Shown here in pieces: positions 32,255 to 40,323 of a stretch of 64,000 bases of DNA (within the stretch, counting starts at the first letter, position 1; every line of letters starts with the position of its first letter). The DNA comes from JAUVXJ01 sp034411995. GTDB lineage: Bacteria > Chloroflexota > Anaerolineae > UBA7937 > B3-Chlor. A program made the translations under genes and the position numbers. The notes beneath the pieces were generated by a model. That model had not been told where the DNA came from. It did no database searches and worked only from the letters and a program-made list of their open reading frames with translations. The stretch is taken from assembly GCA_034411995.1 (NCBI GenBank), contig DAOUME010000014.1, positions 48,435-112,434 of the forward strand, in the 5' to 3' direction.

Positions 32255-32283
32255 AGGCTTCGTCCGTGGACGAAGCCTTTCTG
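32255..32283. terminator. Hairpin terminator between convergent genes
   Basis: The stem AGGCTTCGTCC (32255-32265) pairs with GGACGAAGCCT (32268-32278) and is followed by TTTCTGATT. It sits between the CBS gene and the convergent C1 protease gene. Confidence 0.7.
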
Positions 32284-32344
32284 ATTCGGCTGCCTTCGAC
32301 GGGTCGAGCCGCGGCGGGCAGGCAGACGTCGATGGAAGCGTCGC

Positions 32345-34528
32345 TCAGGGCTGGATGCTCATCGTGGCTGGCTGCCACGAGAGTTGCTGGCTATCCTCGC
32401 TGCTCGCTGACCGGTCATCGAGTGGAGGTGATTGTCCCACGGCAGGGACGTACTCGCGCAGGACGATGTCGTCCACGTAGGCGCCTTCGGGGTAGTTGAC
32501 GGAGGAGTTGCTCTGGAAGACTAGGGCAATCCACACCTCTGGCTCGCCCAGAAGGTCTCCCAGGACGTAGACGTCCGTGAGGTCGAGCAAAGCATCGGCC
32601 CACCCACCGCTGTCGCCGCTGTATGCCCAGCCGTAGAAGTTCTCGTCGTCGATCGACGCGCCCCAGAAGACCTTGTCCGCCCCGCCTTCGCTGTTCAGCC
32701 ATAGCTTGAACTGGAGGTCGGCGTCCGTGGCCCCGGCGAGGCTGAAGGGCCCGTAGACCATCCAACTGGAGGCGTTGTTGGGGTAGTTGGCTCCACAGGA
32801 GAGAGCGGAGCCATTCGCGCCGGCTCCGACCGCCCAGCCAGCATAGCCACCGTGGTAGCGACGGCAGTCTCGTCTACCCCAGTAGTACTCCCCGAAGCCG
32901 GACCTGTTGTCCACGACGGTCCACGGGCCTGGGAAGGATCCTTCGAAGTCCTCCTCGAGGATACTGACCCAACCGGTGGGCTGGTCGTCGTAGCTCTTCA
33001 TCGTCAGGGGCAGGGCCTGGTGCGGAGTGCAGCCGTCGCAGACGAAGAGGGCCGAGACGCTCTTGTCGGAGTCCATTACGACCGTGGTGGGGTTCGCCCC
33101 TCCGGAGGCATCGCCTGCCCAGGAGGAGAAGTGCCAGCCCGGGTTGGCCTCCGCCGTCAACTCCACGATGGTGTTTGGTTCGTAGCCCCCGTCCGGGCAA
33201 TTGGGCAAGGGGTCGGCGACGATGCTGCCCGCCCCGGCAGGCCCGACGTCGGTCTCCAGATCGTAGCAGGCGGGTTCGTAGACCACGTAGTTGGCTGCGT
33301 AACCCACCCTGGAGACGCCATAGCCGATCCACATGTAGCCAGCCTCGCCCCAGAAGGGTCCCCACGAGTTCCTCAATCGCCACGCCCCGTTGGGCCCCAG
33401 CGAGTCGTCCCAGCCCACGAGGACCACGGCGTGATTAGGTTTAGTGCACTCGTTGGTCAAGAAGACGCCGCCCCCGTAGTCTTGGAAGGCGGAGCCAGTG
33501 CACACGGCCACCGAGACAGGACCGTAGTCTACGATGGCCTGCTTGATGTTGGCGACCGGGGGAACGCTGCCCGAGCCACCAACGTAGTGCCAGTCGGCGA
33601 TGGTCTCGTGGTGTAGATGCGGAGCATTGCAGGCACTTTCGTAACCCACGTAGGGAAAGTCGGTCTCGTTCACCGCGCCGGCCTCTGGCTCGCCCGACGG
33701 GAATTTCCACTCGTGATAGTCGTGGGCGAACCAGCCTCCTTCACAGTCCCAGCGAGGGATCTCGATGTTGCAGGAGAGAAGGTACTGCTCAGAGAGGTCC
33801 CTGCTCAGGCCGTCCTGGTAGAGGATGTTCGACTCCAAGACGCCAACGGTGCTGAAGGCCCAGCAACTACCGCAGCTACCTTGATTCCTGACGGCGGTGC
33901 AGGCTCCCAGGTCGCACCAGTTGAAGCTGGAGGGCAGGTCCAGTCCTTGCACATCACCCAGGTCCATCGTGGGCGGGCTACTGGGCTCCTCACCAGTGGA
34001 CATGGCCTCTGGTGCCGGCCCCGTGAAGGGCCCGGTGGCCTCCACGTCCAGGGAGAATTCGTCGAGGGGCGGCAGGTCTTCCTCCCAGGGCCTCCGGTAG
34101 ACCAGCTTCAGAGTGGTCTGTCCGGCCTGTGCGGCCTGAAAGCGGAGGATCTGGGTCTGCGGGGCACCCAGCAGCGGTAGCTCTTCGGAGGGACCAGCTC
34201 CCGGCGAGGGCCGCGTTTCCAGGGTCTGGAACTCCTCCGCCGTCTGGACGAGGATGCCCTGCTCCTGCGCGGCCAGCGGTGCCCGGTCCACCGCCCAGGC
34301 ATACCCGGTCGAGGGGTTGGCCTCCAGGCTGATGACCAGGACCTCGCCCTCCTGGAGCTGGACCCGCCGACCTTGGTCCTCGGCGCCCAGCGTGATCTCT
34401 GTGGGAGGCGTAGGCTGAGAGGGTGGTGAGCTGAAGACCGCGCTCGTGGACAGGGCGAGCGCCGCGATACAGATTACCAGCAGTACACCCACGACGCGCA
34501 GAAGGTCTCTACGGGTGTGTGTCGTCAA
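32345..34528 (-). CDS. Secreted papain-like protease (C1A) with an N-terminal chagasin-like (I42) inhibitor domain
   Basis: The 727-residue protein has a signal peptide (about 10-32) and a chagasin/I42-type domain (about 40-150; EANPSTGYAW, ILRFQAAQAGQTTLKLVYRR then PWEE). The papain domain (about 195-430) has its Cys in QGSCGSCWAFS, His in NHAVVLVGWDD and Asn in RNSWGPFWGEAGY. A bacterial repeat module (PGWHFSSWAGDASGG, about 465-500) and a MAM/immune-inhibitor-A-like beta sandwich (about 525-700; EEDFEGSFPGPW ... VDDIVLREY) complete it. It is exported and degrades protein; the inhibitor domain is placed where the usual propeptide would be and so may keep the enzyme latent. The promoter is at 34600-34628. 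Confidence 0.88.
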   Translation of the reverse strand: MTTHTRRDLLRVVGVLLVICIAALALSTSAVFSSPPSQPTPPTEITLGAEDQGRRVQLQEGEVLVISLEANPSTGYAWAVDRAPLAAQEQGILVQTAEEFQTLETRPSPGAGPSEELPLLGAPQTQILRFQAAQAGQTTLKLVYRRPWEEDLPPLDEFSLDVEATGPFTGPAPEAMSTGEEPSSPPTMDLGDVQGLDLPSSFNWCDLGACTAVRNQGSCGSCWAFSTVGVLESNILYQDGLSRDLSEQYLLSCNIEIPRWDCEGGWFAHDYHEWKFPSGEPEAGAVNETDFPYVGYESACNAPHLHHETIADWHYVGGSGSVPPVANIKQAIVDYGPVSVAVCTGSAFQDYGGGVFLTNECTKPNHAVVLVGWDDSLGPNGAWRLRNSWGPFWGEAGYMWIGYGVSRVGYAANYVVYEPACYDLETDVGPAGAGSIVADPLPNCPDGGYEPNTIVELTAEANPGWHFSSWAGDASGGANPTTVVMDSDKSVSALFVCDGCTPHQALPLTMKSYDDQPTGWVSILEEDFEGSFPGPWTVVDNRSGFGEYYWGRRDCRRYHGGYAGWAVGAGANGSALSCGANYPNNASSWMVYGPFSLAGATDADLQFKLWLNSEGGADKVFWGASIDDENFYGWAYSGDSGGWADALLDLTDVYVLGDLLGEPEVWIALVFQSNSSVNYPEGAYVDDIVLREYVPAVGQSPPLDDRSASSEDSQQLSWQPATMSIQP

Positions 34529-34599
34529 GATGTGTGCCTCCCCTGGTGAGCTGTACCGTATGTTGCTACCCCGGCTCGAGAGGCCGGGTCACACTATGA

Positions 34600-34628
34600 A
34601 TTATACCAGCGCTGGGGGACTCTGGAAA
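34600..34628 (-). promoter_or_regulatory. Promoter of the C1 protease gene
   Basis: Minus-strand TTTCCA (34628..34623), 17-nt spacer, TATAAT (34605..34600); predicted start near 34593, about 65 nt before the ATG. Confidence 0.65.
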
Positions 34629-34692
34629 TAGGAAAAGGGTACCATGGCCGGGTCTTTGAGGCCAGACGGTCGCTGCCTGCTTCCACATGCTG

Positions 34693-36945
34693 CTACTTCC
34701 TCATGCTCAGCGGCAGGTAGCCCTGGAGAGGACCGTCGACCACGGCTATCGTGGCCTCGTAGGGCCTGCGGTTGTGCTTGGTGACGGTGAGATAGATCTC
34801 TCCCCAGGTCAGTGGCGAAGACAAGGTGACGGTGGCCTGGCCGCCGGTGGAGATGGCGGTCCCCAGTATCTCTCCGTCTTTGACCAGAGAGACCAGCGCT
34901 CCGTCCTCGACACTCACCGTGTATGATCCAGCCTCTGCGAAGTATAGCGGCGAGTGGTACACGGTCATGGTGCCGGGAGTGCTGGTCCAGATCTGCATGG
35001 TCGGATCGCCAAAGTAGTGGAACATTTCGAAGGCGATCTGCCTGTAGATGTCATCGCCGTAGACCGTGGCCAGGTACATCTTGGCGTAGTCCAGTACTTG
35101 TCCCATCCTGTACTGCGGGCTGGAGAAGGGACCAGGAGTGGGTGCATAGGGCAGCAAGTCGGGCCAGATGGCGTCGAAGAGTCCCAGGTCCAGGTAGTCG
35201 TTGTAGCCACCGTAGCTGATGCGCGTGGCGGCCACGACCCCCGCTGCCCCGCCCTTACTATTTCGCTGCCAGGCTTCGGCGAACGTCACCTCGCTGTAAG
35301 CAGTGCCGTGCCGGGAGTCGTCGGTTTCGTTGTCGAACCAGCCTGTCTCGCAGTTCATGCTGAAGACCACGGGCAGCCTGGCGCCGTTGGAGAGCCCCAG
35401 CACATCAGACACCGTCAGTTCCGGGATCACCCACGTCCAGCGCATGCCATGGTCCCGGTGATTGAGGATCAGTGTCCCGGAATTGACCCAGTTGACGATC
35501 TCCATCTTGTTCCCCATCCAGGGGAAGCCGTTCGCCCTCAATAGGTACGAGGGAAGGGGATCGCCGTTCTTGTAGTATTGAGGGTTGACCCAGCCCTGGG
35601 CGAAGTAGATGCGCCGCTCGTCGTAGCCGTGGGTGCCCAGGTAGGTCCCAATAGCCTCTGAGGTCCTGATCCAGTCGTTGTCCTCACGGCTGTAGGGCGA
35701 GCTGTCGTCCTCGAAGTAGGCGGCCAGGGCCAGGTCAGAGTAGAAGCTGGCCTTGGATGGCGGGTAACGTTCGTAGTTGATCATCCTCCCGACGATGTAC
35801 GCGGCCTGGCTGGCGGTGTCCACGGAGATGCGCCCCGTGCTGAGGTCTGGGAAGTAGTCTGTCCCGTCCACAGTGGCGTAGTACAGGTCGGTCCCAATCA
35901 ACGAACCTTCCGGTGGTTGTTGCGGGTGTTTCGTGACGTAGTTGGTAGGGATGAACTCGGCGTCACCCAGGAAGAGGACGAAGGAGGGAGCGGGGGTCCA
36001 GGTGTCGTAGGCGTTCTGGATGTAGCTCTTGATGGCTGCGGTGGTCGATCCCGTCTGAGCGGTCGTTCGCACCCTGGTGTCGATACCCCGGCGAATCTTC
36101 CAGTCGGCCAACTGGTTGGCCTGGTTCACGAAAGCCGGAGCGGCGATGATCAGGAAGTCACATCCCGTGGCGCTGCTCAGGCCGGAACCCGGGTTCTGTG
36201 GCGTCTCCAACTGCGCGTAGTTGAGAAGGGTGTTGGCGAGCAGAGGTTCGAAGTAGGGCGAGCGCACGCGCTGGTCGGTGAAGGCTTGCCCGCCGGAGAA
36301 GGACACGCGCACTCGAAAACTGGTGTGGATCTTGAGCGTTCTCTCCGCAGCTTGGTATTGAAGGGGAAAGAACCTGACTATAACTACTTCCACACCCCTG
36401 ATGACGTAAGGCCCCTCCATGGCCACGATTTCCCGGGGGCGGAACTCGTCGATCTGGTAGGAGGCCGCTTCGAGGGCGAACTCAGGTTCCTCCCCTTGCT
36501 CCGGGTACGGCTGTTGAGCCGGGTATACCAGATAACCGGAGCGGGTCTCTGTCGTATCGGCCAGCACCTCGACGTGCACCGCCGCGCCTCGGGGCACGGC
36601 CACGAAGCGTCCAAAGGACGGCAGCTCCGGCTGACCGGTCTCGCTGGTAGAGCCCGCGCCGCCCAGGATCAGGCGCTGGAAAGTCGTGGCTTGCTGCACC
36701 ACCTGCTGTTCGCTCACTGCGGGTACAGTGACGTCCAGGGTGATGCCTTGCCCGGTGGAGTCCAGGACGTCTACCAGAGGGGTCGCGGGCACGGGCTGCT
36801 GTGCCAGAGCGATGGGGAGCCCGCCGCTGCGGGAAACAGGGGGCAGGCAGAGCGCCAGAAGCAGCGACCCGGCCACGAAGGCCAGGGTCACGAATCTATG
36901 GGGAGTTGGGGATCTGCTTCCTGCGGGTCGTGACAAGCTCTCCAT
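34693..36945 (-). CDS. Secreted gingipain-like cysteine protease (C25)
   Basis: The 750-residue preproprotein has a signal sequence (about 20-45), a propeptide-like beta domain (about 60-220) and the C25 catalytic domain (about 245-590): DFLIIAAPAFVNQANQLADWK starts it. The catalytic His is in LILNHRDHG and the catalytic Cys in FSMNCETGWF. A C-terminal Ig-like beta sandwich (about 660-750) ends in YLPLSMRK. Gingipains cut after Arg or Lys; specificity cannot be read here. No type IX sorting domain is evident, in keeping with a non-Bacteroidetes host. The promoter is at 36967-36995. It is next to the papain-like protease gene, but each has its own promoter. Confidence 0.88.
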   Translation of the reverse strand: MESLSRPAGSRSPTPHRFVTLAFVAGSLLLALCLPPVSRSGGLPIALAQQPVPATPLVDVLDSTGQGITLDVTVPAVSEQQVVQQATTFQRLILGGAGSTSETGQPELPSFGRFVAVPRGAAVHVEVLADTTETRSGYLVYPAQQPYPEQGEEPEFALEAASYQIDEFRPREIVAMEGPYVIRGVEVVIVRFFPLQYQAAERTLKIHTSFRVRVSFSGGQAFTDQRVRSPYFEPLLANTLLNYAQLETPQNPGSGLSSATGCDFLIIAAPAFVNQANQLADWKIRRGIDTRVRTTAQTGSTTAAIKSYIQNAYDTWTPAPSFVLFLGDAEFIPTNYVTKHPQQPPEGSLIGTDLYYATVDGTDYFPDLSTGRISVDTASQAAYIVGRMINYERYPPSKASFYSDLALAAYFEDDSSPYSREDNDWIRTSEAIGTYLGTHGYDERRIYFAQGWVNPQYYKNGDPLPSYLLRANGFPWMGNKMEIVNWVNSGTLILNHRDHGMRWTWVIPELTVSDVLGLSNGARLPVVFSMNCETGWFDNETDDSRHGTAYSEVTFAEAWQRNSKGGAAGVVAATRISYGGYNDYLDLGLFDAIWPDLLPYAPTPGPFSSPQYRMGQVLDYAKMYLATVYGDDIYRQIAFEMFHYFGDPTMQIWTSTPGTMTVYHSPLYFAEAGSYTVSVEDGALVSLVKDGEILGTAISTGGQATVTLSSPLTWGEIYLTVTKHNRRPYEATIAVVDGPLQGYLPLSMRK

Positions 36946-36966
36946 CCATCTCTCTGCGCCATTTGA

Positions 36967-36995
36967 ATCATAGCGAAGACCACTCTGGTATGCAA
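36967..36995 (-). promoter_or_regulatory. Promoter of the C25 protease gene
   Basis: Minus-strand TTGCAT (36995..36990), 17-nt spacer, TATGAT (36972..36967); predicted start near 36960, 15 nt before the ATG. Confidence 0.65.
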
Positions 36996-37118
36996 GGGGT
37001 GCTCGCCTTCACCCGTAGCGGTAGCTGGTTCCCCTGCTGCCACACCAACCTTTGCAAACGTGGCGACGCTGCCCAGGGTATGTTACAATGGCGGTGGAAG
37101 CAGAGGCTGGTTAACAGA

Positions 37119-37511
37119 ATGGCTCAACCGGACATTTCACTGTATCTGTCTCGTGCGTGGCAGGATCTGGAGGCGGCAGGGAGCAACCTGCGCCACGGTT
37201 ACTATGCTGTCGCGGTGACACGAGCTTACTAGGCCATGTTCTACGCCGCGAGTGCCCTCTTGGCGACCAGGGAAATCTCGCGCAGCAAGCACAGCGCGGT
37301 CCTGGCTGCTTTTAGGGAGCATTTTGCCGAAACGGGGCTCATCGAGTCCAGGTATGCCAGGTTCTTCGGACACGCCTTCGATGCACGGCTGGACAGCGAC
37401 TACGATGTCACATTCGCGACCGATGAGGTACTGGCCACGGGCGTCCTGGGAGATGCGCGGGAGTTCGTGGAGCGGGTTCAGATGTACCTCAAGGAGGCCG
37501 ATGAGCTATGA
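37119..37511 (+). pseudogene. HEPN-domain gene interrupted by an in-frame amber codon
   Basis: One reading frame encodes a complete 130-codon HEPN (PF05168-like) protein: ISLYLSRAWQDLEAAGSNL, VAVTRAY, then a TAG at 37230-37232, then AMFYAASALLATREISRSKH and SAVLAAF to the stop at 37511. The family expects Tyr at the TAG position (RAYYAMFYAA), so a single base change (TAT or TAC to TAG) explains it. The candidate RNase motif R-x6-H (REISRSKH) is downstream of the stop and intact. Restart at the ATG 37236, one codon after the TAG, would give a 91-residue half protein. The gene overlaps the MNT gene by 4 nt (ATGA). Inactivation, suppression or a sequencing error are all possible. Confidence 0.8.
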
Positions 37512-37885
37512 CCCGGGAGGCACCTGAAGTTGGCCCATTGACAGAAGCAGAACGGCAGACGATCGTGGAGTTCGTCCGGGGCCTCCGCGACCGCTTTGAC
37601 GGCCAGGTGCGGGCGGTCATTCTGTTCGGCTCCAGAGCGCGCGGCGAGGCCGAGCCTGAGTCGGACATGGATGTGCTGGTGGTGATGAGCAGCGTCGATC
37701 TGGCCATCAGCAAGTGGGTCCGACACCTGGCTGTCGAGGTCTGGCTGAAGCACGGGGTCTACGTCTCCACTCGCGTCTGGAGCCGGGACCACTGGCGCAG
37801 GCTGGAGGAGTTGCAGACCCTCCTCTACCAGAACATCCGCAGAGACGGCATCGATCTGCTGAGTCTGACCTCGCTCGCTGCTTGA
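37508..37885 (+). CDS. MNT-type minimal nucleotidyltransferase (antitoxin-like partner of HEPN)
   Basis: The 125-residue product is a pol-beta superfamily minimal nucleotidyltransferase. The active site GSRARGEAEPESDMDVLVV retains G-S and the two metal-binding Asp of S-D-x-D. MNT proteins act with HEPN partners as toxin-antitoxin pairs in which the MNT enzyme AMPylates the HEPN RNase at a Tyr. Here the partner gene directly upstream carries an amber codon while this gene is intact. It ends 15 nt before the convergent QueG-like gene. Confidence 0.85.
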   Translation: MTREAPEVGPLTEAERQTIVEFVRGLRDRFDGQVRAVILFGSRARGEAEPESDMDVLVVMSSVDLAISKWVRHLAVEVWLKHGVYVSTRVWSRDHWRRLEELQTLLYQNIRRDGIDLLSLTSLAA

Positions 37886-37900
37886 CCGCTCGCTGACAGA

Positions 37901-38836
37901 TCATCGTTCCTCGTGCTTGTTGAGCAAAGCCTCCAGGTTGCGAGGGAGAACGTCCAGGAGCTCGGTCAGGTCGAGCCGTTCCACCTTCGCCACGGTCGCT
38001 GAGGGAAGCTCGTCGATGGGCAGACCGTCGAGCAGAAGGGCGGTCTCTTCCTCCGAGAAGACCTCGTCACCCACGATCCAGTCCCTCACTTGCCCATTCT
38101 CCGGGCAGACCCTCTGGCAGCGCAGGCACCCCACCAGGCAGTTGTGCCACGATGGATCCACCCACTCCGGGAAGGGGACGTGGTGGGGCTCCTCATTGTA
38201 AAGGGTGAGACAGCGCTCCCCGCGGAGGAGGAAGCGGTCCTGGCCGATGGCGCCGGTGGGGCAGGCGCGCAGGCACGCCTGGCACTGCTCGCAGGTTGAC
38301 GTCATGCGCAGCTCCTGCCAGCGCTTCTCCTCGCAAGGAAGATCGGACCAGAGGGGCACCGGGCGGTGGAAGCTGCCCATCCCGGAGACGTAGGTGATGT
38401 TGTTCCTGCCGTAAGTAGCGAGTCCAGTGCGCACCGCAGTGAGCTTCTTGGGCAGGTTGGCCGGGACCACGTGGTGCCCGCTTGGCTCGAGGATCTTACC
38501 CATCGCCTGTGCAACCCGTTGGTCGACGTCACGCCAGTGGAGATAGGTGGGTGGCACGGTGACGGGGATGGGTTTGCCGCGCCAGGTGAAGGTGATACGC
38601 ACCGTGGGGTCCGGAACGGCTACGACGAAGATGGATTCCGCATCAGGCAGGCTGGAAGGAGGCTCCCACTCGAACGAGGAGAGATACTGGTCGTACACCC
38701 CTTCTTTGACCAATCTGCTCCTGCGGGGTGCTTCGATCTCCGCGCGCAGCTCATCCAGGTGCCGGATGGAGACAACCCCACCTCTATAGCCCAGCTCTTC
38801 GAGTGCAGACAGCGCCTTTCTCAACATCGGTGTCAC
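37901..38836 (-). CDS. QueG-like double 4Fe-4S cluster protein
   Basis: The 311-residue protein has an N-terminal part like the cobalamin-dependent reductase fold of QueG/reductive-dehalogenase relatives (LPDAESIFVVAVPDP near 62; AVRTGLATYGRNNITYVSGMGSF near 135). An eight-iron ferredoxin domain follows: CEQCQACLRACPTGA near 185 and HNCLVGCLRCQRVCPENG near 230. It may reduce epoxyqueuosine or another substrate, but the C-terminal repeats of true QueG are missing and the sequence is divergent, so a general 4Fe-4S reductase annotation is safer. It stands alone between the MNT gene (convergent) and the ornithine cyclodeaminase-like gene. Confidence 0.7.
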   Translation of the reverse strand: MTPMLRKALSALEELGYRGGVVSIRHLDELRAEIEAPRRSRLVKEGVYDQYLSSFEWEPPSSLPDAESIFVVAVPDPTVRITFTWRGKPIPVTVPPTYLHWRDVDQRVAQAMGKILEPSGHHVVPANLPKKLTAVRTGLATYGRNNITYVSGMGSFHRPVPLWSDLPCEEKRWQELRMTSTCEQCQACLRACPTGAIGQDRFLLRGERCLTLYNEEPHHVPFPEWVDPSWHNCLVGCLRCQRVCPENGQVRDWIVGDEVFSEEETALLLDGLPIDELPSATVAKVERLDLTELLDVLPRNLEALLNKHEER

Positions 38837-38972
38837 ACTCCCTGCCCGTGCTCCCGCGCAGCGCTCTTGCTCGAACGCGTGAGACTGAACGATGTTCGTG
38901 TGGCCCGCTTGCGGCAGGTGTGGTGAGGGAGGCCTTCCCCTCTAGGGAACAGGAGATGCCGCAGAGGCGGCT

Positions 38973-39959
38973 CTACAGCTCCAGGCGGGAGCCCAGCCCC
39001 TGTTGGAGCGCTTTCTCGTAGGCGAGGGTGGCGATGGCGGCGTCTTGGACCCCGACCCCGGTCAGGTCGCAGATGGTGATCTGCGACTCATCCGTGCGCC
39101 CCGGGCGACGCCCAGAGGTGATGTCACCCAGTTCCACGATCTCGTGCTCCTCGCCGATGCTCCCATCCTCCAGTGCGTGGTGCAGTTCGCCACGCTCGGA
39201 GCACTGCCCCTTGTGGTCGCAGACCAGCAGGTCAGCCCTGCCCAGGACCTGGCTCTCCAGTTCCTGTTTGTACGGCGCATCGCAGCCCATGGCTGTGATG
39301 TGCATCCCGGCATGCAGCCACTCGGCGCGCACAAAGGGTTCGGTGGACGGCGTAGAGGTCACGAGAATGTCACTTTGCCTGACCACGGCCTCCACGTCCG
39401 GGACGGCCAGACAGTCAACGCCGATGATGTCCGGCATCTCCTCGACGTAGGCGGCTAACCTGGCCTGGTCGAGGTCATAGGCGAGCAACTTGTCGAAGCT
39501 CCTGACCTTGGCCAGCGCCAAAATCTGGTGGCGTCCCTGTGCCCCTGCACCGACGACGCCGACGACGCTCACTTCTCTTCTGGCCAGGTACTTGGCCGCC
39601 ACTGCGCCCGCGGCTCCAGTCCGCAGGTCGGTGAGATAGCCGTTGTCAAACAGCAGAGACTGGAGGAATCCGGTGCGGGCACTGAAGACCATCATCAGGC
39701 CCGATCCGCTGGGCAAGCCCAGACTGGGGTTGTCGTAGAAGCCGGTGGCCACCTTGATGGCCAGACTACCCGACCCGGCGATGTACGCTCCCTTGACGTG
39801 CACCTCTCCCTTGATCTCCGGCAAGTCGAGGCTCATCACCGGTGGCAGGTTGACCTCCCCTGCGGCCAGCCGTGTGAACCCGGCCTCAACAGCGGCTATG
39901 GCCTCCTCGATACTGACGGAGCGGCGAATATCCTGTTCTCTGACCAGAAGCACTTCCAT
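38973..39959 (-). CDS. Ornithine cyclodeaminase / mu-crystallin family protein
   Basis: The 328-residue protein has the family's N-terminal dimerisation domain (EVLLVREQDIRRSVSIEEAIAAVE, GSLAIKVATGFYDNP with the substrate-binding Lys) and a Rossmann domain (VGVVGAGAQGRHQILAL, ILVTSTPSTEPFV, ITAMGCDAPYKQEL). Members include ornithine cyclodeaminase, ketimine reductases, alanine dehydrogenase and the EutC enzyme of hydroxyectoine breakdown, so the substrate is open. GGGAGG lies 7 nt before the ATG at 39959, and the promoter at 40016-40044 excludes the longer frame to 40028. It is divergent from the aminotransferase-dehydratase-dehydrogenase run, and may work with it. Confidence 0.85.
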   Translation of the reverse strand: MEVLLVREQDIRRSVSIEEAIAAVEAGFTRLAAGEVNLPPVMSLDLPEIKGEVHVKGAYIAGSGSLAIKVATGFYDNPSLGLPSGSGLMMVFSARTGFLQSLLFDNGYLTDLRTGAAGAVAAKYLARREVSVVGVVGAGAQGRHQILALAKVRSFDKLLAYDLDQARLAAYVEEMPDIIGVDCLAVPDVEAVVRQSDILVTSTPSTEPFVRAEWLHAGMHITAMGCDAPYKQELESQVLGRADLLVCDHKGQCSERGELHHALEDGSIGEEHEIVELGDITSGRRPGRTDESQITICDLTGVGVQDAAIATLAYEKALQQGLGSRLEL

Positions 39960-40015
39960 GAGTTCCCTCCCAGGGTCCCGATCCCCGTAGCCGGGCCATT
40001 CTGTACTCCCGCAAC

Positions 40016-40044
40016 AGAATAGTGTCATCTCCGGCGTTTGTCAA
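40016..40044 (-). promoter_or_regulatory. Promoter of the ornithine cyclodeaminase-like gene
   Basis: Minus-strand TTGACA (40044..40039), 17-nt spacer, TATTCT (40021..40016); predicted start near 40009. The 364-nt space 39960-40323 holds this and the divergent promoter at 40162-40190 and no gene. Confidence 0.75.
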
Positions 40045-40161
40045 GCCTCGCCGCACGTGCCAGACGTCTCGGCGGGAGAATGGTCTGTGTGGGCCCTCGC
40101 GTGCGGTGCGCCCTTGCAGGAGGAATTCCGGTCGTGCTGCCGGGAGCGCTGGCGGTGAGAC

Positions 40162-40190
40162 TTGACGGATTGCGAGAACGCTGGTATGCT
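40162..40190 (+). promoter_or_regulatory. Promoter of the aminotransferase-dehydratase-dehydrogenase run
   Basis: TTGACG (40162-40167), 17-nt spacer, TATGCT (40185-40190); predicted start near 40197, giving a leader of about 127 nt in which I see no clear attenuator. Confidence 0.65.
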
Positions 40191-40323
40191 GCGGTGCAGG
40201 GTCGGGATGTGAGTTCGGGACCTCCACAGGTGGCATCACAAGCGCGGTTTGGCGCGGCAGCAGACGTCGAGCCGCTGGCGTGAGAAGGGCGTTGAACGAG
40301 TCGCAAACAAGGAGAGGAACGTA

